A stretch of DNA of 64,000 nt, taken from positions 124,001 through 188,000 of the forward strand of contig NZ_CP020105.1 in NCBI RefSeq assembly GCF_002067135.1, in the 5' to 3' direction. A program made the translations under genes and the position numbers. This document shows positions 1 through 7,127 of this stretch, in pieces (the stretch's first letter is position 1; each line of letters begins with the position of its first letter). This stretch comes from Spirosoma rigui. GTDB taxonomy: Bacteria > Bacteroidota > Bacteroidia > Cytophagales > Spirosomataceae. The notes beneath the pieces were generated by a model. That model was not told where the DNA came from and made no database searches. It was given only the letters and a program-made list of their open reading frames with translations.

Positions 1-890
1 AAACTTTTTTATTTATTGGATTTAGTTTCACTGATCCTAATATAGATTACATATTAAGTCGCCTTAATCACTTATTTAATGATGATATGAGACAACACTA
101 TTTCTTCGTTAAAAGACTTGAAATAGGTGACCCAAAGTGTGAAACTGAAGCAGCTTTGGACTACCAAAGGGTAAAACAAGAATTGATGATTAACGATTTG
201 AAGAGATATAGAATTAAAGCAATCACTGTCGACTCATATCCAGAAATTACTGAAATATTAACTGAAATAGAAAAAAGATTCCTAAAAAAGACAGTATTTA
301 TATCTGGAAGTGCGGAAGAATACGGTGTAATTGGGAAAAATAATGCCCAAGGCTTTATACATGTTCTATCTAAGCGTCTCATTGAAAACGAATACAATAT
401 CGTTAACGGGTTTGGATGGGGAGTAGGAAGTGCTGTCATTAATGGTGCTTTAGACGCAATAAAAAGTAACCCCATTAAGCTATCTGAGTCACAATTAATA
501 ATGAAGCCTTTTCCACAATTTGCGACAGGGGGAAAAACATTGCAAGAATCTTGGGAGGACTATAGACAAGATATGCTATCCCTTGCAGGTATAGCAATTT
601 TTATATTTGGAAATAAAGCAGAAAAGGGAAATATTATAAATGCAGGGGGTGTTAAACGAGAGTTTGAAATAGCAAAAGAGAAAGGAATTTTTTTGATACC
701 TATTGGATCGACCCTATACCAATCAAAAGAACTATGGCAAGAGTTATATGAAAACTTTGAAACCTTTTACCCTCAATTCCCAAAGCTAAAAGAATATTTT
801 CAAATATTGGGAGATAGTGACCTTATAGCAAATGACTACAACAAAATAATAGACGCTGTAATAAGCATTATTGCTGAATTTACCAAATAA
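1..890 (+). CDS. thsA: ThsA-like SIR2-SLOG NAD-consuming effector, C-terminal part (type I Thoeris)
   Basis: The frame is open from base 3, so this is the 3' part of a longer gene and the internal ATG at 87 is not the start. The first visible residues contain GFSFTDPNIDYIL, the conserved end of SIR2 domains of defence proteins. The rest is a SLOG domain: VFISGSAEEYG, then a glycine-rich stretch NGFGWGVGSAVINGALD, then IFIFGNK and GGVKREFEIA. In type I Thoeris, ThsA binds the cyclic ADP-ribose isomer made by ThsB through its SLOG domain, and its SIR2 domain then destroys cellular NAD, aborting phage infection. The next gene, 8 bp downstream, encodes the matching ThsB-type TIR protein. The SIR2 catalytic residues lie outside the window, so activity cannot be judged. 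Confidence 0.85.
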   Translation, partial: TFLFIGFSFTDPNIDYILSRLNHLFNDDMRQHYFFVKRLEIGDPKCETEAALDYQRVKQELMINDLKRYRIKAITVDSYPEITEILTEIEKRFLKKTVFISGSAEEYGVIGKNNAQGFIHVLSKRLIENEYNIVNGFGWGVGSAVINGALDAIKSNPIKLSESQLIMKPFPQFATGGKTLQESWEDYRQDMLSLAGIAIFIFGNKAEKGNIINAGGVKREFEIAKEKGIFLIPIGSTLYQSKELWQELYENFETFYPQFPKLKEYFQILGDSDLIANDYNKIIDAVISIIAEFTK

Positions 891-898
891 CAATTCTT

Positions 899-1402
899 AT
901 GGCAAGAAAAACGTTTTTCAGCTTTCATTATGAGAGAGATTCTTGGAGAGCAGCACAAGTTAGAAATAGTGGCTTGTTCAATAGCAACTTAGAAGGTACA
1001 GGATTCATAGATAAAGCTCAATGGGAAACAATTGAGAGCCAAGGCAACCCAGCAATTAAAAGTTGGATTGATAAACAACTCATTGGAACTAGCGTAACAG
1101 TTGTATTGATAGGTGCTGAAACTTCTAGCAGATATTGGGTAAAATACGAGTTAGAAGAAAGCTTTAAAAGAGGTAATGGAATTGTGGGAGTCTATATTAA
1201 TACTATAAAAGACTACACAAGAGACCGTAACGGGACTATAGACCCAAAAGGTGACACACTATTTGGAAGCATTTTTAAAGACAAGTATGGTTACCCAAAA
1301 TACTTTTATGAGCTTTATAAAGTTTACGATTGGGAAACACAGAATGGTCGAGCTAATTTAAGTACATGGATCGAAGAGGCTGCGGCAAAAGCAGGACGCT
1401 AA
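899..1402 (+). CDS. thsB: ThsB-like TIR-domain protein (type I Thoeris)
   Basis: A 167-residue protein consisting of a single ThsB-type TIR-like domain (DUF1863 family). The start FFSFHYERDSWRAAQVRNS is characteristic, and SSRYWVKYELEES carries the glutamate expected in the TIR active site. In Thoeris, ThsB recognises phage infection and converts NAD to a cyclic ADP-ribose isomer that activates ThsA. It starts 8 bp after the thsA-like gene, so the two are almost certainly co-transcribed, and a strong hairpin follows directly. Only one ThsB is visible here; Thoeris loci often carry several, and others could lie upstream of the window. Confidence 0.87.
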   Translation: MARKTFFSFHYERDSWRAAQVRNSGLFNSNLEGTGFIDKAQWETIESQGNPAIKSWIDKQLIGTSVTVVLIGAETSSRYWVKYELEESFKRGNGIVGVYINTIKDYTRDRNGTIDPKGDTLFGSIFKDKYGYPKYFYELYKVYDWETQNGRANLSTWIEEAAAKAGR

Positions 1403-1404
1403 CA

Positions 1405-1448
1405 AATAACAGGCAGCAGGCAAAACATGTTGCCTGCTGCCTGTTATT
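1405..1448. terminator. Bidirectional hairpin terminator after the Thoeris operon
   Basis: A perfect 19-bp inverted repeat (1405-1423 with 1430-1448), loop AACATG. It begins 2 bases after the thsB stop and reaches into the stop codon of the convergent small gene, so it can end transcription from both sides. Confidence 0.8.
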
Positions 1449-1701
1449 ATAGCTCTCGTTTCCTTAACCTCAAATGCGCTTTTTGACACCCTTGACTGCA
1501 AAAAGCCGTATCTACTCTCCTAGCTTCAAATTGCTTTGAGCAGTATAGGCATTCTTTGGTGTAGAACATTCCGTAGAACTCTTCAGACCAGCTACCAAAT
1601 TGCTGGCTATAATGTGGAATACTTTTACCGTTCTTAACCCTTTCAAAGTGGTAATTGCGTAATCCATTTTTACCCTGTACTATCTTGTCTTTGGTTTCCA
1701 T
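1447..1701 (-). CDS. Small zinc-finger-like protein, unknown function
   Basis: An 84-residue basic protein. The C-terminal half holds CLYCSKQFEARR followed by FCSQGCQKAH, a CxxC...CxxxC arrangement resembling a treble-clef or zinc-ribbon finger, ending in a basic tail (LRLRKREL). The N-terminal half has no recognisable domain. It lies downstream of the primase gene on the same strand, separated by about 140 bp of repeat-rich DNA. Small zinc-finger proteins are common accessory genes in Bacteroidota mobile elements; a DNA-binding role is inference only. Confidence 0.6.
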   Translation of the reverse strand: METKDKIVQGKNGLRNYHFERVKNGKSIPHYSQQFGSWSEEFYGMFYTKECLYCSKQFEARRVDTAFCSQGCQKAHLRLRKREL

Positions 1702-1756
1702 AATGTACGCGTTAAACCCTTGTTAAGTTTATGTTTAGCCTTTGCAAAGCGTCTGC

Positions 1757-1828
1757 TAAGCCTTGTTATAATGCTGGTTAAGCCTTTGTTTAAGCCCCTA
1801 AAGCCCTACTAAAAGCCCCCGTTAAGCC
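1757..1828. repeat. Irregular TAAGCC short-repeat cluster
   Basis: The gap 1702-1837 contains no gene. TAAGCC occurs at 1757, 1779, 1791 and 1823, with variants (TTTAGCC, TAAAGCC, AAAAGCC) between them, all in one orientation but with irregular spacing. It lies just downstream of the primase gene. It could be an accessory origin or protein-binding region, or simply a slippage-derived repeat. Confidence 0.45.
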
Positions 1829-1837
1829 CCTATAGGC

Positions 1838-2707
1838 CTATGGGGGCCTATTACTAGTCAGGTATTCGTTGAAGTCTTTACTTCCTTGGTAGTAGTGTGA
1901 GCAGTCTTGAACGATCAGCCCTGCTTCTCTGAGCCGCTCAATTCCTTGTCTACCTGCCTTGTCGTTATCCAAGAAAGCGTTCACAGTAGCATATTTCTGT
2001 ATAACTGGCAAAGCATCTTTCAGGAAGGATACAGAGTTTAAAATGATGGTTGGATTTTTAAGCTTTGTAACTCCTAACCATTCACAACAGGAGAGAAAAT
2101 CAAACACGCCTTCAAAGACATTTACTTCGTTCGTTTCTTGGCCCTGTAGCAACGTAAACCATTTAGGAGAGGTGCAGCCCTTGAAGTACTGACTTCGTAG
2201 CTCATAGCCCCCTTTATTGTTGCCAAAACCAATAGCGTAATAGGATTTGTCTTTTACTTGGTAATGTATCTCTCGCAGATACTCAGTTGCTATACGCTGC
2301 GATATTCTACGACTTCCGACATAAGCCAGTAATGACCGGTTTCGCAACGGTTGAATACTGGTAATCTCAATACCAGCTTTTGTTTCTTGAGAAGGATTAC
2401 CGCTAAAAGAAAAGGATGGTAAAATTTCAGACTTGAAGGCTTCCAGCATATTAACCGCTTGCATAAAGCTACACCCATCGATATACTGAATGAGCCGTAT
2501 GATATCTCCCTGCTCCCCTACCCCACTGTAATCATGAAATACGTTCTTGATCGGGTTAACGAAGAATGAAGGGGTTGCTTCCTCATTCACCGGCGAATAA
2601 TAGATTACTTCAGCGCCAATAGTCTTGACGGGTTTGAAACCTTTCTGATTCAAATACTCCGCTATTGGTATTGATTTTAGTTGCATAATCTGCTCTTTCG
2701 ATTTCAT
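1838..2707 (-). CDS. CHC2/Toprim-type DNA primase of the mobile element
   Basis: A 289-residue primase-like protein. The N-terminal part (about 30-90) matches the DnaG-type fold before the Toprim domain: YYSPVNEEATPSFFVNP, then FHDYSGVGEQGDIIRLIQ. The C-terminal half is a Toprim domain, with the glutamate in NVFEGVFDFLS and the aspartates in NAFLDNDKAGRQGIERL. The usual CHC2 zinc cysteines are not evident near the N-terminus. Such short primases in Bacteroidota integrative elements prime replication of the excised circle. The VapE-like helicase gene lies upstream on the same strand, separated by a 233-bp repeat-rich gap. Confidence 0.85.
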   Translation of the reverse strand: MKSKEQIMQLKSIPIAEYLNQKGFKPVKTIGAEVIYYSPVNEEATPSFFVNPIKNVFHDYSGVGEQGDIIRLIQYIDGCSFMQAVNMLEAFKSEILPSFSFSGNPSQETKAGIEITSIQPLRNRSLLAYVGSRRISQRIATEYLREIHYQVKDKSYYAIGFGNNKGGYELRSQYFKGCTSPKWFTLLQGQETNEVNVFEGVFDFLSCCEWLGVTKLKNPTIILNSVSFLKDALPVIQKYATVNAFLDNDKAGRQGIERLREAGLIVQDCSHYYQGSKDFNEYLTSNRPP

Positions 2708-2734
2708 CTCTTTTCTTTTAGCGGTAAAACCTGC

Positions 2735-2935
2735 TTACTCGCTTACTCAATCCTTACTACTATTAACAATCAATCTCTTACAAGTATATATTCGAGTATT
2801 CAGCATATTCTACTTACTCGAATTTTAAGCTTAAACCGAGTTACAAGATTTTTCGAGTAAGTACTAGTCTACTCGAATTTCATCTCATAACTAACTGATT
2901 ATTAATAAAATTAACAGTTTCGAGTAAGCGAGTAG
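2735..2935. repeat. Inverted heptamer array (TTACTCG / CGAGTAA), candidate origin or operator
   Basis: The non-coding gap 2708-2940 contains about nine copies or close variants of TTACTCG in both orientations: 2735, 2743, 2793 (inverted), 2814, 2837 (inverted variant), 2854 (inverted), 2870, 2921 (inverted) and 2929 (inverted). The outermost pairs are mirror images: CTTACTCGCTTACTC at the left and CGAGTAAGCGAGTAG at the right. Inner copies are flanked by AATTT or AAATT. The array lies between the helicase and primase genes and upstream of the primase start, so it could be a replication origin with iterons, a primase operator, or both. Confidence 0.65.
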
Positions 2936-2940
2936 GTAGA

Positions 2941-4134
2941 TTACTTAATTCTGAGAAAATAACCTCTTTGAGAGTACCCTTTCTGTGGGTTGTAGTTTGT
3001 CTCCTGAGTAAAACCCATTATTTGCATAGCCTTGCCAATTTGGTTTCGGTATAACCGGAGCGTCATTTTTCCCTTCAAATACTCTTCAATGTCTGAAGCT
3101 GTATAAAACATAGCTTCATTATCTTCTTTATCACTAGATACGAAGTATTTACTGATTACTTCCATTTCAGTAGATGTCTTCAAAAAACGTCGGTTCAGTA
3201 AACCCTGTTGATTTATTTCATCAGGCGTCATATTACAGTTAAATTCAGAATTGTTTAACAAGGCCATAGCTTGCGCCCAAACCTTGTCTATGTTTACGGC
3301 AGCAGCGTAGCCATTTGGGCCACCAGCATCATGCTGAATATTCTTGACCACAAACGGAAGCCACCGAACATTACCCGTTTCATCAGTCAGGAATTCGTAC
3401 TGATTCGTACTGGCTACGAAGCTTGCCCGACGTTGGAAAGGGGTTTCAACGTTCTGGAATAATAGACGGAATTTTACCGTACTTTCGGAAATCACTGATT
3501 TAAACTCGTTATTCAATTCTTTTTTCTCGAAAGAAGCGAGTTCATCTAGATTGATAAAAAAGTTTTGAATCAGTGAAAACTTGCCATCTTTTTTAGAGAA
3601 ATCAAAACCCTTTTTAGCATATAGCTTTAACCCATCTGGGACTAAAAAATCTAGGAAAGTAGTCTTACCGTCATTCTGCTTACCTACTAAGGTTAGACAC
3701 TGCTTATTGAAAGGAATCTTACCCACTGCCTGACCAACGGCCCGAACGAGCCACTTCTTAAACATCCACTTCCACCACCGTTGATCATCGGTATGAACGA
3801 AGTCGGCTAACTGGTCAATGTAGTCAGGCTGTGATGCATCCCATGTAGGCAAGCTCTCAAAGTAGGTAGCAAAGGGGTCATATTTAGGAATTAGCTTCGA
3901 TCCAAGCAACGCTTTTAATGGGTCTTTGAAGGCTTTGAAATTGGCTGTAAAGAGATCAAATTCTATGTCAGCCATATTGACCAACTCCCAGTCAGCATTC
4001 GCTTTTTTCTTCCTTTCTAACTGATTAGAAACAATGTTAACCCGGTATTCGTATTTAGAGAATAAGAACTCCTGAATACGTTTGATAATAGGCTGCCCTT
4101 CAGAGCCTTGCTCGTCATTTGTATTAAATTTCAT
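2941..4134 (-). CDS. VapE-family (virulence-associated E) P-loop ATPase/helicase
   Basis: A protein of about 397 residues. The Walker A motif is VGKQNDGKTTFLDFL; the Walker B region is FFINLDELASFEKKE, followed by SESTVKFRLLF and RRASFVASTNQYEFLTDETG with an arginine typical of the VapE/D5-like primase-helicase ATPases. These unwind DNA during replication of phage satellites and integrative elements. An ATG at 4200 overlaps the integrase stop by 4 bp (ATGA), but its first 22 codons would run through a strong hairpin (4167-4190) and read as low-quality sequence. I therefore prefer the start at 4134 (MKFNTNDEQ); the longer 419-residue form cannot be excluded. Confidence 0.85.
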   Translation of the reverse strand: MKFNTNDEQGSEGQPIIKRIQEFLFSKYEYRVNIVSNQLERKKKANADWELVNMADIEFDLFTANFKAFKDPLKALLGSKLIPKYDPFATYFESLPTWDASQPDYIDQLADFVHTDDQRWWKWMFKKWLVRAVGQAVGKIPFNKQCLTLVGKQNDGKTTFLDFLVPDGLKLYAKKGFDFSKKDGKFSLIQNFFINLDELASFEKKELNNEFKSVISESTVKFRLLFQNVETPFQRRASFVASTNQYEFLTDETGNVRWLPFVVKNIQHDAGGPNGYAAAVNIDKVWAQAMALLNNSEFNCNMTPDEINQQGLLNRRFLKTSTEMEVISKYFVSSDKEDNEAMFYTASDIEEYLKGKMTLRLYRNQIGKAMQIMGFTQETNYNPQKGYSQRGYFLRIK

Positions 4135-4166
4135 ATATTTGTTTTCGCTTAAAAAATTGGAAGTAC

Positions 4167-4195
4167 AGCACGCTCCGGCCAGAGCGTGCTTTTTT
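4167..4195 (+). terminator. Hairpin at the integrase/vapE junction
   Basis: A 9-bp perfect GC-rich stem (AGCACGCTC with GAGCGTGCT, loop CGGCCA) followed on the plus strand by a T tract. As an intrinsic terminator it points against the genes. On the minus strand it sits right after the integrase stop and could attenuate read-through into vapE. Confidence 0.6.
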
Positions 4196-4196
4196 G

Positions 4197-5453
4197 TCAT
4201 ACTGCTTCGTTCAGAGCTTCACCGTCTTGATTACGGTCTTGAAACTCCCGCATGTGACGAATTACCGCTTCTTCTGTACGTTGGGTGTAGTACTGTTCTG
4301 TCGTGCTTGTCTTCTTATGGCCTAACATGGTTGCTACGCTGGTTAAGGGTACACCATTAGCGATGTAGAACGAAGCGCAGGTTTTGCGGGCTACATGGGT
4401 AGTCAGACGAACAGGAAGCTTGCAAATGGCTTGTATCTCCTTTAAAATCCGGTTCATTACCTGATTCGCATAGACTGGCAGTAGCCGGTTATTAGCGGTA
4501 CAATCAGGATTATCAGCATACTTGTGAAGGATTTGTAAAGCTTTCGGTACTAGTGGGATTACACATAGATTCCCATTTTTACCCCGCTTGATCTTGATGA
4601 GTTGGCTACCGTTATCGAGTGTTACCAGATGCGAAGCGTTTAGCTGACTTACATCGACATAGGCTAACCCGGTATAACAACAGAACAGGAAAACGTCTTT
4701 TACGTAGTTGTACTCCCGACCGACAAACGAGGTAAGTTCAAGTGTTCGGATATCAGCTTCTTTTAGCGCAATCACTTCTTTACGATCTCGCCTAGGCCGA
4801 AAGAATGCAAACGGATTACGGTCTAACCACTCGTGAGCAATAGCGTAGTTAAGTGTTCGCTTTAAAAACTCAGCATGTAACACAGCGTGATTGTGTCCAT
4901 GTCCGAACGTTCGCTTGCAGAAGTTTACTAGGCTTTGAGCATCAGCCAACTTCAAAGCACTCAATTCTAAGTGAGGGTTATTGTGATGCGTTATTACGTA
5001 CTGCTTTATACGTTGGACGATGTACCGCTTTTTCTCAACCGTCTTCTTTTCAAAGTCGATACCCATTAAAGCTTCAAATTCGTCTTTAAAGAACCGTTCC
5101 AAACACTCTATCAGGGTTGGTATAGCTGGATCAGCACTAGACTTTTGAAGAACAACGGCTTTGATGACTGCAAGATCGGGCGTCCGTTGGGTAAGCAGGA
5201 AGTCCGTAAACGTCCGTTGAAAATCTGCCCGTAGCGATTGTAACAGGTTTGTAGCTGATTCATTACCCTCAATGGTAAGCGACTTCTTATCTAACTGCCT
5301 AGGTCGACAAGACAAGCCAGTTGAAAAGGCAAGGCTTTTACCATTGTAAAAAAGCTTCAGGTACACGTTAGTACCCCGTAAATAAGGTAGAACGGTCATT
5401 CGCTTCATTCGTTTCTCCTTTGTTGGCGGTTCAACAAGTTTTAACTTTGGCAT
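4197..5453 (-). CDS. int: Tyrosine recombinase (integrase) of the mobile element
   Basis: A 418-residue phage/ICE-type integrase. The N-terminal part (about 15-120) resembles the arm-binding domain of Bacteroidota integrases, followed by a SAM-like core-binding domain and the catalytic domain. Visible motifs are CCYTGLAYVDVSQL, IKRGKNGNLCVIPL (beta-hairpin lysine region), THVARKTCASF (HxxR), TMLGHKKTSTTEQYY with the GH motif and the nucleophilic tyrosine. The canonical first arginine (TGLR) is replaced by alanine, as in many CTnDOT-like integrases of this phylum, so this is not evidence of inactivity. It is expected to integrate and excise the element. The gene is flanked by a hairpin on each side. 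Confidence 0.93.
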   Translation of the reverse strand: MPKLKLVEPPTKEKRMKRMTVLPYLRGTNVYLKLFYNGKSLAFSTGLSCRPRQLDKKSLTIEGNESATNLLQSLRADFQRTFTDFLLTQRTPDLAVIKAVVLQKSSADPAIPTLIECLERFFKDEFEALMGIDFEKKTVEKKRYIVQRIKQYVITHHNNPHLELSALKLADAQSLVNFCKRTFGHGHNHAVLHAEFLKRTLNYAIAHEWLDRNPFAFFRPRRDRKEVIALKEADIRTLELTSFVGREYNYVKDVFLFCCYTGLAYVDVSQLNASHLVTLDNGSQLIKIKRGKNGNLCVIPLVPKALQILHKYADNPDCTANNRLLPVYANQVMNRILKEIQAICKLPVRLTTHVARKTCASFYIANGVPLTSVATMLGHKKTSTTEQYYTQRTEEAVIRHMREFQDRNQDGEALNEAV

Positions 5454-5481
5454 AGTAAATCATGTAAGTGATTGAAGAGTT

Positions 5482-5512
5482 GCCCTGTAACGCGGTCCAG
5501 GCGTTACAGGGC
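5482..5512. terminator. Hairpin upstream of the integrase
   Basis: A perfect 12-bp inverted repeat (GCCCTGTAACGC with GCGTTACAGGGC, 7-nt loop) lies between the stop of the small HTH gene (5521) and the integrase start. There is no long T tract on either side, so it may be an attenuator or a structured integrase leader rather than a simple terminator. Confidence 0.55.
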
Positions 5513-5520
5513 TTTCATGT

Positions 5521-5733
5521 TTAGATAAGCTTATTGGGTGAGATGTTAAAATGATGAGCTATAGCAGTTAGCTCATCCCTTTGAGGTTGAATTTCCCCTC
5601 TCAAGATTTTGGAGAAGCGATGCTTATTTATACCTACACTTTGATAAAAGTCTTTTGTAGGCTTAAATTGCATATTCGCCGGTAGAGACTCATGTATGAG
5701 CTCTTTAATGGGTAATAGAGTGTTTGTTTGCAT
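5521..5733 (-). CDS. Small HTH (XRE/Cro-like) regulator
   Basis: A 70-residue protein. Residues 25-70 (FYQSVGINKHRFSKILRGEIQPQRDELTAIAHHFN) form a helix-turn-helix of the Cro/C1 type, where the usual first helix reads KPTKDFYQSVGI. It is transcribed divergently from the larger XRE regulator at 5845, and its own ATG overlaps a GCATATATG element, so it is probably autoregulated. As the first gene of the integrase-directed strand it may act like an excisionase or Cro-type switch protein. That role is inferred from position only. Confidence 0.7.
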   Translation of the reverse strand: MQTNTLLPIKELIHESLPANMQFKPTKDFYQSVGINKHRFSKILRGEIQPQRDELTAIAHHFNISPNKLI

Positions 5734-5799
5734 ATATGAGAGTGTTTATCCAATGCAAACATATACCCAAAACGCATATATACAAATCGCATATATGCG
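5730..5799. promoter_or_regulatory. Divergent operator region with GCATATATG palindromes
   Basis: Between the divergent regulators lie GCATATATG at 5730-5738 (covering the minus-strand start codon), ACGCATATATAC at 5772-5783 and the perfect palindrome CGCATATATGCG at 5788-5799. A related AACATATAC occurs at 5758-5766. This pattern fits binding sites for one or both flanking HTH proteins, controlling a decision between the integrase/replication side and the regulator/cargo side. Confidence 0.7.
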
Positions 5800-5844
5800 T
5801 TTTATGAAATTTTATGTAATATTTAGAATCATTATATATAATAT

Positions 5845-6306
5845 ATGTCTAAAGCACATGAAGCGATAAGGTCCATTCGGACAGCCAAAGGGCTAAAACA
5901 AGAAGAGGTTGCCACTAAGCTAGGTATGGCCCAAAGTAACTATGCGCGTTTGGAAAAAGGGCTGACACAGATCACTGTTGATCGTCTAGAGCAACTAGCA
6001 GAGGTTTTTGAAATGTCAGTTGCTGGAATACTTAGTTACGAGGTAGGACAACAACCAACTACAGATGATATCAACTATTACATAAATTATTGTAAAAAGC
6101 TTGAAAAACAATTAGCAGAATCAAGAAAGAGAGTTTCCGAACTTGAGGAAGAGAGTTACGAGCTGATAGAAGGCAAAAGTGATGCACAGAAAGCTGCAAA
6201 GACGAAAACAAAAGAACTTCTTGAAAAGATAAAAGATAGAGATAGAACTATTCAACTTCTAGAAAAAGCCTTAGACACTATAAGCAAGTCAGCTAACCCC
6301 AGATAA
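5845..6306 (+). CDS. XRE-family regulator with C-terminal coiled coil
   Basis: A 153-residue protein. Residues 5-60 form a canonical XRE HTH (IRTAKGLKQEEVATKLGMAQSNYARLEKGLTQITVDRLEQLAEVF). Residues 75-150 are strongly heptad-like and charged (KKLEKQLAESRKRVSELEEE ...), predicting a coiled coil for dimerisation. It is divergent from the small HTH gene over a shared operator and heads the plus-strand cargo (membrane protein, kinase). It is likely the element's repressor; which direction it represses cannot be read from sequence. Confidence 0.83.
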   Translation: MSKAHEAIRSIRTAKGLKQEEVATKLGMAQSNYARLEKGLTQITVDRLEQLAEVFEMSVAGILSYEVGQQPTTDDINYYINYCKKLEKQLAESRKRVSELEEESYELIEGKSDAQKAAKTKTKELLEKIKDRDRTIQLLEKALDTISKSANPR

Positions 6307-6379
6307 CAACTATTAATATTTATATTACTACATTGATATTTTTCTTAAGTAATATATAAACTTAAAACTCCTCGACATC

Positions 6380-7093
6380 ATGGCGAATACAACTAACTTA
6401 GAAATAAATAGTTATGAATGCAAAATAACAATAAAAGCTTTGGATGACAATTATGACAGAATAGATTTAATTAAAAGAGATATTGTATTAGGACTAAGAT
6501 TTATTAAATTAGATGACAACAGAAACCCGGACCCTAAATTAAATCAATATTTTTCAGAAGTGATAAATGCGTTTATTAGTAATTATATTAAAAATGAGTT
6601 AGACAATAAGGGCATAAATAAAGTGTTGATTGCAGATTACAGAGAAAGTGAGGGGTCACTAACAATAACCTTTATCACACTAATAATAAACTATGGCTCA
6701 ATAAAATCAGCATTTGATACTATAATAAATTCTCTGGCAAAAGAATTAGAAAACAAATCAAATTATGCAAATGGTAATGCAAATTACGTCGCTAACTCTT
6801 CAAGTAATCTGTCATACAAAATTGACAGTAATAGTGATTCAAAGCCAGAAAGTAGCGATAACATTTTTAATAAAATTATAAATATATCAACTCTTATCGC
6901 AGTTATTTTTGCTGTTGTTTATACAGTTTCCCAAAGCGAAAATGAAGCAAACGACAAAAAAGATACAATTATTCTAGAATCAAGAATTTCAAAAGACAGC
7001 TTATTAAATTACATATTAGAAAAAAAGATTGAAAATTACATACTGAAGTCAAATAAAAACAATAAAAATGACACAACAGAGACAGTTGAATAA
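6380..7093 (+). CDS. Unknown protein with one transmembrane helix
   Basis: 237 residues, no family recognised. The N-terminal 130 residues look like a compact alpha/beta domain (KVLIADYRESEGSLTITFITLIINYG). A low-complexity Asn/Ser-rich linker follows (about 131-160), then one predicted transmembrane helix near 165-185 (IINISTLIAVIFAVVYTVS) and a short Lys/Asn/Glu-rich tail. Codon use is very AT-rich, more so than the integrase-primase backbone, indicating separate acquisition. It ends 34 bp before the kinase gene on the same strand, so a functional link is likely; a membrane effector or sensor is a guess. Confidence 0.65.
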   Translation: MANTTNLEINSYECKITIKALDDNYDRIDLIKRDIVLGLRFIKLDDNRNPDPKLNQYFSEVINAFISNYIKNELDNKGINKVLIADYRESEGSLTITFITLIINYGSIKSAFDTIINSLAKELENKSNYANGNANYVANSSSNLSYKIDSNSDSKPESSDNIFNKIINISTLIAVIFAVVYTVSQSENEANDKKDTIILESRISKDSLLNYILEKKIENYILKSNKNNKNDTTETVE

Positions 7094-7127
7094 TAATATA
7101 ATTTAAACAATAAGACTCATTACATAT

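Noticed and set aside
2735-2935. CRISPR array
   Set aside because: Repeats are only 7 bp, occur in both orientations, have irregular spacing and no cas genes are present.
4135-4200. Extension of the VapE protein to an ATG overlapping the integrase stop
   Set aside because: The 22 codons lie over a hairpin and have no family similarity, although the ATGA overlap keeps it possible.
4197-5453. Inactive integrase because the TGLR arginine is Ala
   Set aside because: The same change occurs in active Bacteroidota integrases of the CTnDOT type; the other catalytic residues are intact.
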